The notes beneath the pieces are model-generated. The model was given only the letters and a program-made list of their open reading frames with translations, was not told the DNA's origin and searched no databases. From the NCBI RefSeq assembly GCF_000142905.1, contig NW_013657631.1:144165-208164 (forward strand): 64,000 nucleotides of DNA, given 5' to 3'. Position numbers and translations under genes: made by a program. This document shows, one piece after another, positions 19,571-28,856 of the stretch (positions are counted from its first letter, which is position 1; each line of letters starts with the position of its first letter). The stretch comes from Thecamonas trahens ATCC 50062 (lineage: Eukaryota > Apusozoa > Apusomonadida > Apusomonadidae).

Positions 19571-21008
19571 TTATGCCGTTTTCTTGGACCCGGTACTGTG
19601 GACCATCGGCCCCGGAGAGTGCGGCGGTGCGGCCGGCTCAGAGGCCCCGATGAGGTCTGCGCGAGGAACAGGCTGTACGGTGGCAGCAGGAGCAGGATGG
19701 GGCAGGGCGGCGGTAGCGTCGAGCGCCGGCGAGTGCTCTTCCTCGGACGACTCCTCCTCGGTCTCAATCGAGTCCCATGCCCCAGCGGAACCATGGTCTG
19801 AAAGTCGATGGGTGCCGGCGGGGCATTGCACAGCGCGCCGACGCACCGCGTCACAGGTGAGATGCTACCCGAGGTGCGGAAGGCGGTGGTGAGGAGGCCG
19901 AGATGGGTGGATGCAGCGTCAAAGAGCTGGAAGCCGACGCGGAGCGAGATAGCGGCGGTGACGACGGCGAGCGCAGTGTGCGAGAGCGGAACGACTAGCG
20001 CATAGCGGAGATAGGCGACAGCCGAGACACCGATGAGCAGTGACTCGAGAAAGGCGGCGAGGACAACAATGACGTACGGGCCGTAGTTGCACGCGCCGAT
20101 ACAGTTGCCCATGACGGACGAATGGAGGCGGAAGCCAATGACGCAGTTGTCGCACAACGAGCAGTGTTCGACGCCGGGCGGCTTGTAGAACTGGCACACA
20201 TTGCAGAGGGGGAACTGAACCCAGTGTCCGGCCACCTTGCGCTCCACAAAGCCTGCGTCCTCTTCCACGCCATCCCAAAAGGTAAACTCGATCTCGGCGT
20301 CATCGCGGCGGTACGGCACAATACCCGGGTCGGAGAACCTGACCACCGTGAGTCCGACCATAATCAGCATGAGCAAGTACAGCATAGCGGCTCTCAATCC
20401 TGCGACGGTTTTCCCAACACACACAAAGACACACACGACCCCAATCCCCAGCCCCAAGCGCGCCCAGCGTGCCCAGGCCGCCATCAGCCAACCCACGCCG
20501 ATCGCCATCAGCCAACAAGCAGACCCATACCGATCATCCCACCGTCAGCAAAGCCGCCACACACAAACCGCACACAGACACACAGATCGATCATTCATGC
20601 ATTCCGTCCACATTGCCCAGCATGAGTCTTACCCCATTGCACTGTACTGTGTCCGTCTGTCGCTCCGCCCCGCACCCGCGCCGCGCCCCCCCCCCCTCTC
20701 CCCCCCCCCCTTCCCGCACCCCCGCACCCACCTCCCCTCAGCCAATGTGACGTACCCCACAAAGCCCATGAGCCATCCTCCGGCAGCAAGACATCCAACC
20801 AACCCATATACAAGACCAGGGAGGTTATGGCCAGAGCCAGGACGGAGGAGCCAGGAACAGCCGAAGGCGGACCAGTGACCAACTTGCCCGACCACTTGAA
20901 CTGCGACTTTGTTACGTAGACCTCGGAGAGCGGGAACATACTCCCGCCTGCACCTGCTTCATCAGTCTCGTCAAAGGGGCACTTTCGCCGAGGCACCTCT
21001 CCAGCCAT
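19571..21008 (-). CDS. DHHC-family membrane protein with the catalytic Cys replaced (RLHS instead of DHHC)
   Basis: Two exons (21008-20756 and 20399-19571) give a 360-residue protein. TM1 is SSVLALAITSLVLYM, preceded by SQFKWSGKLVTGPPS as in ZDHHC N-termini. TM2 lies in LYLLMLIMVGLTVV and is followed by SDPGIVP, the DPG motif. The cysteine-rich domain keeps its zinc ligands: LCNVC, nine residues, then EHCSLCDNC. The active-site tetrapeptide is R-L-H-S (FRLHSSVMGNC) where D-H-H-C is expected, so the palmitoyl-accepting cysteine is serine. Two more TMs and an acidic tail follow. It is predicted to be a catalytically dead member, perhaps a scaffold or regulator, in an endomembrane. The frame steps back one base at C 19780-19783, after the last TM. 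Confidence 0.75.
20400..20755 (-). other. Intron of the DHHC-like gene
   Basis: Minus-strand donor GTACGT (from 20755) and acceptor GTCGCAG (ending 20400), 356 bases, phase 1. It joins TM1 and TM2 segments exactly as expected for the family. The intron holds long C runs (20688-20710) and CA-rich sequence. Confidence 0.8.
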
Positions 21009-21263
21009 TCTCTCTCTCTCTCCCTCTCTCTGTCGCTCGCTCTGTCGCTCGCTCTGTCGCTCTGTCGCTCGCTCTGTCGCTTTGTCGCTCTTCTGGTCGA
21101 GTCAAGTGCGGTGGTTGGTGGCTGACTCGTCGTCGTGGCCACTGGCCACTGGCCAGCTCATCTGCCTGATCAAATGGCTGGGGGAAGGGGGGATCGGAAG
21201 GGGGGGGGGGGGGGATCGGAAGGGGTGGGATGTACTGCTGCAGGTGCACGCACGGTACGGCGG
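21009..21263. repeat. Intergenic CTCT and TCGCTCTG-type repeats
   Basis: Between the DHHC-like start and the RNA polymerase stop lies a pyrimidine-rich tract: TCTCTC at about 21010-21030, then 7-8 imperfect copies of an 8-base unit like TCGCTCTG at 21029-21090. A G run follows at 21200-21213. No gene was found. Confidence 0.7.
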
Positions 21264-24200
21264 CTACGAGAAAAAGTACTCCGACTCCAAGACAAGGTCA
21301 AGATCGAGGTCGCCGCGCGGGGGGAGGTCCTCAAACTCGACATCAGGGTAGCGCTGGCGGAATTGGGCACGGAGATCCTCAAGCAGGGCGCGCTTGTGGA
21401 GCTGGACAAACTCACGGCGGAGGATGGCGGACATGTCGTCGATGCGAGCGGCGTGGGTCCAGTACGAGTCGTGGACCGAGGCAAAGGTGATGCCGGCGCG
21501 GCGCGAGGCAGTGGCGGTGAGCAGCATGTGCGTGGCGTCGATCGAGTGGATAAAGTTGGGCGGGAAGGAGGAGCGCTGCTTGGAGACGGCGACAGGCTGC
21601 TCGCGCGGATCGAGGAGGGAGACAGCCTGCAGGACGGTTTGCACCTGCTGCGCCTGCTCGCGGACGTAGGGCTGGACAACCGGGAGGCCGAGCGGAGTGG
21701 TCCAGCGGACAGGCTCGCCGGTCTTGGCCACGGCGTGCGCGGCGCTGGCGAGCCACGACATGGTTTGCGAGGCGTTGGCAAAGACTGAGCCGATCGAGTT
21801 GAGGACGGTGCGAGCGAGGTAGGACGAGGCGGCAAAGCGAGTCTCTTCCGGCAGAACGCCGAGCTGCTTCTCGATCTGGGCCCGAGCGCCGACAAATGTC
21901 ACGCCGTACGTCGAGGTCATGACCGTCTGCTTGACAACCTTGCGGGTGACGATGCCCTGGACGGCCTGAGCAATGTCGACGCCGGTGGCGGCATCGCGGT
22001 CGATGACCTCGAGCACCACCCGCAGGACGTCCGAGTACACGTCGGCAGGCTCCGGCCCGGGGACAAGGTTGACCGAGCCACCGCCGACGGCATCGAGCGC
22101 GAGTGCAGCGTAGTGCTGCAGGCCATTGCACGAGCCGTCCTGGGCGACAGGCAGCCGCGAGCTGTAGTCGGCCGGCGAGCCCGAGTCGACGGCGGCGGCG
22201 ATCTCAAAGCAGGTCGCCAGCGTCTGCCACGGGTTTTCGCCCTCGAGCCACCAACGGTCGTACTCGCCTTCACCGAGCGGATTAGCCGCCGACGCCCGGA
22301 TCTTGTCCAGGTTCTCGTCGGCAAAGGCTGCACGCTCGATGTTGGACGCCTTGTCAAAGCCAAAGACGTTGGCGAGGTGAACCTTCATCCAGAACCAGCC
22401 GCGCTCGCCGAGCGGCATGGCCTCGGCAAACATGAGCATGCCACGCTTGAGGTCCGAGCCGAGGTGGTTGAGCGTGGGCGCGACCGGGTAGGCGCGCCCG
22501 CGGAAGTCAAGGTTGGTCGGTTGGAAGAGAGCGGTCTTGTCAGCAAGGTCGGCCGCCGTTCGCAGCGTGATGTCGAGGTCGGCTTTGAGCGAGGTCAGAT
22601 CATTGCGTGCCTGCCGCGCCTTGGCCATGGCTCTCCGGTGGGCGGCGTGCTCCGAGGCCGGCGCGTCGGCCGGCGGCGGCGGCGGATCGTCGACCGGTGC
22701 CCGCGACGGGACGTACGGCAGCCCGCCGCCGGCGTCCCACGCAGCCTGGATGACCTCGAGCACCCTTGCGTTGACAACCCACGGCGTGGCCGAGAGCGCG
22801 TTGAGCCCATCGAGGACTTCAGACATGCCGACGCCACGCAGGGCCTCCTGCTGGACGTACGACTTGGCGCGAAGGACCGAGGTGGGGAGCGAGAGGAAGC
22901 CGCCCGACGACGGCGACGTCCACGGCCGCGGCGGGACAAGCATCGGCGAGAGCCGCGGTGCAGGCTGGACCTCGAGGTGGCCGGCTTCGACCAGGTCAAG
23001 CACGTACGAGTGGAGGGCGATCCAGCCGGTCTTGCGACCGCCACGGCCGACGTCGATGCGGTGCTCAAAGGCGGCGGCATGGCCGCCGTCGGGCACCGCC
23101 ACCGTGCACGTCGCCAGCGCAGTCTTGATCAGTGCCGCGCCGACGTGCAGCTTGCCCTCCTTGTGGAACGACGAGTCCGGGAGCAGCGAGCGGGCCGAGG
23201 CGTTGACGGCCGAAACCGAGGGCTTGGGCTTGAGCCGGACGAGAGCAGACCGGTCCTCGCGCCGAAGCCGAGCCAGGTTGACCTCGGCCTCGACCGCTTC
23301 GCCGACAGCCATGCACGCCTTGACAAACTTGACTTGCGTGGCCGAGGCGAGCGAGAGACCGACAAGCTCGTGGAGGGTAATGACCGCCAGCTTGTCGGCC
23401 TCGACGAGCGCAAGCAGATGGCCGTACTTTGCGCGCTCGGATGAGCCCTCGCGGGTCCGCACCAGCCGCTGCTCCTCGCCGATGGCCTCGGCGAGCGGAC
23501 CAAACCACTTGAGCAGCAGCGACTGGCCGGGACCAAGCTCTGCACCGCGACCCAGCTCGGTCACCTTGGCCGCCTGCTCTTTGTACTTTGCCACGGCTGC
23601 ATCGAGCGCGAGCGTCTCGCGCGTCAGCTGCTCCTCAAACAGCTCAGTGGTGACTGCTGTGCCATCGGCGAGACCAAACAGCTCGATCTCCATGCGGTAC
23701 TCGGCCAGCTTGGCGTCGCGGATGGCTGGGTCGATCATGAGCTCAGAGGGCTTTGACCCGACGGCCACCGCCGCCTTTCGCAGCAGAGCTGATGGCTGTG
23801 GAACGGACCTGCCTGTACGAGCCGCCACAGCAGCCATACGAGCTTCAGCCTCTGAGCTCGCCGAGGCAAGATAGTCCATGTCGAGCACAGAGCGGGTTGC
23901 AGCACCACGAGCACCAGCCTCTCCGGGCTGACCCGTCTCTCCCCCCGATCCATCCAACTCGCCCGAGTTGAGCGATCGGTCGGCCTCGCCCAGGCCATTC
24001 GATGAATTTGGCTCTGAATGTGGGCGGGCATCAGCATGAGTCGTCGTTGCCGTGTTGAGCGGAGTGGCACGGAAGAGTGGCGGGCGAGGCGATTGGCTTG
24101 CCGCGTCCGAGTCTGAAGCTGCGTCAGCGCCCAGCGCAGTGCTGGAGAACCGACAGAGTGAGGCAAGTGATTGACCTGGTACTATGCTACCTGCTCTCCA

Positions 24201-24269
24201 TGCCATGCTTGCCAATACCCTTCCAATGCTCGGTACATGCCCCGACAGGCTCCTTCCTCCTCGGAGCAT
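21264..24269 (-). CDS. POLRMT: Mitochondrial DNA-directed RNA polymerase (T7-like, RPO41/POLRMT)
   Basis: Predicted 1001-residue single-subunit RNA polymerase that transcribes the mitochondrial genome. The first ~45 residues are Arg/Ser-rich without acids (MLRGGRSLSGHVPSIGRV), a typical matrix-targeting presequence. The palm and fingers motifs are intact: PTNLDFRGRAYP, motif A VAQDGSCNGLQHY near residue 710 with the catalytic Asp, motif B TRKVVKQTVMTSTYG near 778 with the catalytic Lys and Tyr, and motif C ASVHDSYWTHA near 934 with the second catalytic Asp. The C-terminus LESEYFFS resembles the family's final foot (FxFS). The ATG at 24269 is used; the frame runs to 24338 but begins at a non-ATG codon. 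There are no introns or frameshifts over 3 kb, which supports functionality. Confidence 0.95.
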   Translation of the reverse strand: MLRGGRSLSGHVPSIGRVLASMAWRAGSIVPGQSLASLCRFSSTALGADAASDSDAASQSPRPPLFRATPLNTATTTHADARPHSEPNSSNGLGEADRSLNSGELDGSGGETGQPGEAGARGAATRSVLDMDYLASASSEAEARMAAVAARTGRSVPQPSALLRKAAVAVGSKPSELMIDPAIRDAKLAEYRMEIELFGLADGTAVTTELFEEQLTRETLALDAAVAKYKEQAAKVTELGRGAELGPGQSLLLKWFGPLAEAIGEEQRLVRTREGSSERAKYGHLLALVEADKLAVITLHELVGLSLASATQVKFVKACMAVGEAVEAEVNLARLRREDRSALVRLKPKPSVSAVNASARSLLPDSSFHKEGKLHVGAALIKTALATCTVAVPDGGHAAAFEHRIDVGRGGRKTGWIALHSYVLDLVEAGHLEVQPAPRLSPMLVPPRPWTSPSSGGFLSLPTSVLRAKSYVQQEALRGVGMSEVLDGLNALSATPWVVNARVLEVIQAAWDAGGGLPYVPSRAPVDDPPPPPADAPASEHAAHRRAMAKARQARNDLTSLKADLDITLRTAADLADKTALFQPTNLDFRGRAYPVAPTLNHLGSDLKRGMLMFAEAMPLGERGWFWMKVHLANVFGFDKASNIERAAFADENLDKIRASAANPLGEGEYDRWWLEGENPWQTLATCFEIAAAVDSGSPADYSSRLPVAQDGSCNGLQHYAALALDAVGGGSVNLVPGPEPADVYSDVLRVVLEVIDRDAATGVDIAQAVQGIVTRKVVKQTVMTSTYGVTFVGARAQIEKQLGVLPEETRFAASSYLARTVLNSIGSVFANASQTMSWLASAAHAVAKTGEPVRWTTPLGLPVVQPYVREQAQQVQTVLQAVSLLDPREQPVAVSKQRSSFPPNFIHSIDATHMLLTATASRRAGITFASVHDSYWTHAARIDDMSAILRREFVQLHKRALLEDLRAQFRQRYPDVEFEDLPPRGDLDLDLVLESEYFFS

Positions 24270-24512
24270 CTGATGGAGGATGGTCGTCGTCGTTGGACTG
24301 GCCGAACAACCGCTGGCCAATTTGAGACGAGTGACCAAACCGATGCTTCAAAGGCTCGAATGTTGGCGGCAGGCAGCTGAGCAGCTCATGACGGTCAAGG
24401 CCAGCTGCTGGGCGGGCTGTGGCAAACCGATGGCGGCGAGTCGTCGACCAGCAACCTGTCTGCTTCTATGCTTTAACATGAATGCGGACCATTGGGTGAA
24501 ATAATGAGTGGC

Positions 24513-27500
24513 CTACGCAGCGGCACGGATAAGGGCTCCAAAGGTATCGGCGTCGACGACGCCGGTCACGTCGAGTCCAGCCGACAACTGGACGCTGGCG
24601 ACTGCGGCGACCATGCTGGTGTCAAACGATGTACCGCTGCCGAGGCCGAGGAGCGCCCGATATGCGGCGACGTGGGCACCGGACGCGCCACGGACAGCCG
24701 GCTGGAACAACAGCCGCCACGTCGCGTCCCGAACAATGCCGTCGGCCGGGCTCAGGCCGGCGTCGGTCTGCAGCGCAAACACGGCGCCTTGCGTCCCGCT
24801 CCCGTACAGCCCGTCGACGGTGACCGGATGGCATCCAAATCCGAGGAGGTGCTGGACTGCCTCGGCCCGCGCTGACGCCGGTGCTCCGGGCGACCAAAGC
24901 TGCCCGCCGGCCGGGGTTGTAGGCAGCCGCTCGCCGGCCACCGTTGGCAGGTCTATCAAGCCGGTTGCACCTCCGGCGTTGGCCCACATTGAAAACGCCT
25001 GCAGTGAGAGCGAGAACTGCGCCGACGCCTCGGGCATCCGCGCCGCACCCCACCACAGGCCCTCGGCCACAAAGTACGGGGCAAGATCCACCAGCCCTGT
25101 TTGCGTCAGCCCGTCGCCGACGGCATCAACCACGCCATCGAGCGCGAGTTCGAGCGACGCGCCAAACGACGAGTCGGCGAGCGTCCCGGCCTCGACCGCG
25201 CAGCACGCCACTGAAGCCGACGGCACAGACACCGCCGCCGTCACAAACGGCATCTCCGCCGCAGCAGCTGCAAGCGCCCGTCGCGCGCCCATCACCAGCG
25301 GCCGGAGCCCGGTGACGCAGCTGGCCCCCACACGTGTGGTAAAGAGCGCCGCGGTGATGCTCGGATTTGTCACCGCGGCGCAGCCCGGCGCCGCAGCGGG
25401 CGCCGCACACGGCGCGCCTACAAAGGCCAGCGCGTTGAGCGCCGTGTTGGGAGTCTGGCCACGCTGGACATACCGCGCCAGTCGCGCCGGCGTCGCCACA
25501 AGCGTCGTCACTGGCGGAGGCGGCGAAGGTGGGGGCGGGCGCGGCGTCGGCGCGGGTGTCGGTCGCGGCGTCGGCGAAGGTGTCGGACCCGGGCTGGGAC
25601 TCGGGGTTGGGCTTGGCACTGGCGTGCTCGCCGAGCTGCATCCGCCCAAGACCGCGTGCAGCGTGGCGATGTCGTTCAGCTCGCCACTGACGGTCAAACC
25701 CGCGCTGGACTGCACCGCGGCCACCGCGGCTTGCATGGCAGCGTCATAGGTCGAAGAGTCTGAAAGCGAGTAGCCGGCAACAGCCAGGAGGAGACGGTAG
25801 GCCCGGACGTGGGGGCCGAGTCGCCGATAGTGGCCGACACAAATAGCGCCCGCCAGGTTGCGGCCCGAGTGATGCCGTCGGTTTCTGGCAAGTTCAAATC
25901 AGCCTGGAAAGACGCCACCACCGCCGCGGTCCCGCTCCCATACAGCCCGTCAGGCGTGGTGGTGTGGCATCCGTGCGAGACCAGGAGTTGGACGGCCTTG
26001 GCCACCGTCGACGCCGGATTGCCCGACGTCCACAACACGCCGCCAGCAGGAGTGACCGGCCACGCGCACACGGCATCACTCCACCGCGATGTGGGAAGCG
26101 GATAGACGGCGCCAGAAGCAAGACGACCCTCGGCAGCCCAGGTGGCGTACGCCTGAGACGAGGCCTCAAACGCCGCACGCGCCGGCGACCAGAAAAGGCC
26201 CGCTGCGTGGGCGTGCGGGTAGAATGAGACCAGACCCGAGAGCGTCGTCGCGTCCGCCGGCGCGTCACTCGCGCCGTCGAGCGAAAAGCCAAAGGCGAGG
26301 CCAAAAGACGCAAGCGTGCCCGCAGAGCAGCAGCACGCGTCCGCCGCAAGACCCATGGCATTGTACAGGCCACGGTCAGAAGTGCGGAGTGAGTCAAAGG
26401 CTGTGCGCAACGCGGTGAGTGCAGGCAGCGCGCCCGAAGCACAAAATGGGCCGACGTTGAGCGTGGCCATCACATCGTCGAGGCCTGCCGAGGCGCACGG
26501 CGACGGCCACCGCGACGCAGCTGTCGACGACGAGAGCCGCGTGAGCCCGTTCTGGTTGGCATCGGCCCATGACGGAATGGCGACCGGCTGAGAGTAGACG
26601 CCGGCAGGCGCCGGCGCAGGCGTTGGTGTCGGCGGCAGGGTGGGCGCAGGTGTAGGCGCCGGGCTTGGACGCGGCGTCGGCGCAGGCGTCGGCCACGGCG
26701 TTGGCGCAGGGACAGGGGTAGGCGCAGGCGTCGGCGCAGGCGTCGGCACCGAGCTGCCTCCTCCCGAGCACCCGGTGATGAGCGCCTGGAACGAGGGCAG
26801 GTCCATTTTGCCGGTCTGCGCCAGGCCGCGGGCGGCCTGGAACGACGTCACCGCATTGCGAGTTGCCGAGTCGTACGTGTTAGTCACTGCCAGCGTCGTG
26901 CCGGTCTGCGCATTTAGCGCATACTTGTAAGCGTAGACCGCGTTGCTCGAGTCGCCGAGTTCGGCCGGCTGGAAGAGAACCCGCCAGGTCTCGGACCGGA
27001 CCAGGCCATCAGTCGTCGCCAGCTTGAGATCCTCCTGCAGCGCCTGGACCTTGGCCTTGGTCCCAGATCCATACTTGCCGTCAGCAGTAGCGCGATGGCA
27101 GTTGTGGGTGAGGAGCGCTTGGACAACAACCGCCAGTGGCTGGGCCGGATCGCCAGTAGACCAGAGAGCGCCGTTTTCGGGAACCAACGGCCAGGCGCAC
27201 GAGGCCTCGTTGAGTGGCGAGGCCGGAACGGGCCAGGGGGTGTCTGGGTTGAGGCTATCATCGGCCTGCCAGCCCGCGTACGTCTGGGCCGAGGTCTCAA
27301 AGTGCATGGCGTCTTCGTTCTTGGTCCTGGGAAAGCCGAAGCCCGCACCCCAGTAGAAACCCTCGTCATGGAGAAACGGATACAGGTCGATGAGGCCCTC
27401 CTGAACGAGGCCATCACCATAAGGATCGAGTTGAGCATCGATACGAAAGTCGCATGCCGAGCCCCATGAGTGGTTGGAGAGATCAGTCTTGCCCGAGATG

Positions 27501-28040
27501 TACCGACAGCAGACGCACGATGCGGTCAGCTTGCCCCACAGCACGGCATCGTTCTTCTTCAACTCTGCCAAGCCGCGCTTGAGGGCCAACGCCGCTGGTT
27601 GAATGAGATCAGCACAAAACGGACCAACATTGACCTTGACCAGCAACTTGTTGAGCCCACTGTTGCTCACTCTCGTACACCAGTCTGGTCCGGGTGTGCA
27701 CGGTGTGCCCAAGGCCAAAGTGGCCGTCGACGGCGGAAGGTACGTCAGCCCGTCCTACCTCCAGAATGGTGACTGCTGTGAGTGACCACCCCCCTCCCCT
27801 TCCCCTTCCCCTTCCCCTTCCCCTTCCCCTTCCCCTTCCCCTCCTCCTCCCCCTTGTGGCTCTTGCCCTTGCCCTTGCCCTTGCCCTTGCCCTTGCCCGT
27901 ACCTGGTCCTTGTCCGCCCATGCAGGCCTTGCCACCAGACTGGTGTATGCACCATGGGCATGACTGGAGATACCGACCATGACCATGTAGACAACAACAA
28001 GTACCACACCCGTCAAGCAAATGGTCATGGCCTTCTTCAT
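24513..28040 (-). CDS. Secreted/anchored protein with three peptidase M15 + peptidoglycan-binding modules
   Basis: Two exons give ~1126 residues. The N-terminus ([20 protein letters not shown]) is a signal peptide or anchor. Three tandem modules follow, each with a WAD-x2-Q-x-GLT start, a D-Ala-D-Ala carboxypeptidase-like (M15) domain and a peptidoglycan-binding domain containing DGxYGSGT. Modules are joined by Pro-Thr-rich linkers. Only module 1 keeps the zinc-site residues ([11 protein letters not shown] and DAMHFE); in modules 2 and 3 the His and Asp positions are lost (for example [10 protein letters not shown]), so these probably bind but do not cut. The domains are bacterial in type, suggesting transfer and then internal triplication, with a likely role in digesting bacterial walls. 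The frame steps back once at G 25811-25815; an added C on the coding strand restores the module-2 binding domain. Confidence 0.75.
27755..27902 (-). other. Intron of the M15-module gene
   Basis: Minus-strand donor GTACGG (27902) and acceptor GGAGGTAG (27755), 148 bases, phase 0. The splice reconstitutes AWADKDQ-DGLTYL, which aligns with [13 protein letters not shown] at the start of module 2, so the junction is internally confirmed. It contains a CCCTTG/CCCTTC simple repeat. Confidence 0.88.
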
Positions 28041-28856
28041 CTCTGCTAACCGGAGAGAGAAGCGAATGCCTATCCCCCAAATACACTCCCGTTTGCGGCG
28101 GCGTGGCAGGAGCGGGGAAAGGCGGAGGAGTCATGAGCCACGGCACTTTGGCAGAGAGCAGCGAATGCTGTGACATTTTTCCCCAGAGGGGGATGGGCGG
28201 CTGTGTGGTGGATGATGAGGAGATGGTGATGATTTACGGATGGATGGAGAGGTGGGGGTGAGGAGCAGTGGATAGTGGGGTGGGATGGGGGGGCGATGGA
28301 GAGAGAGAGGGTGAGAGAGGGTGGGAAAGGGAGTGTGGTGAGAAATGGGGATCTTTTTCGAGATCTGAAGATATGACAGGTGATGTTGCCTATGTCACGG
28401 GAATGCTTCTGCGTATAAAGGATCGTCATCGCTGAAGATGGAAATGCACTTGGGGTGTGTGGGTGTGCGAGAGAGTGAGAGTGTGTGTGTGAGAGTGTGT
28501 GTGAGAGTGTACTTGTGTCTTGCAACTCGCCTGATTCTGATCTACCCTCGATAATCAGAGCTTGTTCCATCGTCATGGCCCATCTCCTGGAAGGGTCGGA
28601 CGGACACGGCCGCGACTGCTGGAGGTACATACCCCAACCGCGATTCCTCCACTACTCGGCCGTCCTCCCATGCCAATCCTGATTCTCATCACCTCCCAAT
28701 TTATGATGATCGCATGATGGGCAAGCCTCTTCTCCCTATGTATGATCCCGCCTTGGGCACAGGCCAGTTGGCCAGTCGGCCAGTCGGCCATCCAATTCCT
28801 TCCGAGTTTGCCATTCCTTCGGCAGCCGTTCCTCACACTTGTCGCACACTTTGCTG
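28041..28856. other. Divergent intergenic region
   Basis: An 816-base shared upstream region between the M15-module gene (-) and the calpain gene (+). It contains GGTG/GAGAG-rich sequence at 28190-28335, a GTGTGAGA-type repeat at about 28455-28510 and a GGCCAGTC repeat at about 28764-28790. Bidirectional promoter activity is likely, but no specific element was recognised and no gene was found. Confidence 0.5.

Noticed and set aside
22113-23874. Long plus-strand frames opposite the mitochondrial RNA polymerase
   Set aside because: They are shadows of an intact, strongly conserved minus-strand gene and show no family motifs.
27600-28040. Unspliced Arg/Ala- or Gly/Lys-rich protein reading through the M15 gene's first intron
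   Set aside because: The tract is a CCCTTG simple repeat in the intron; splicing restores a junction matching module 2 of the same protein.
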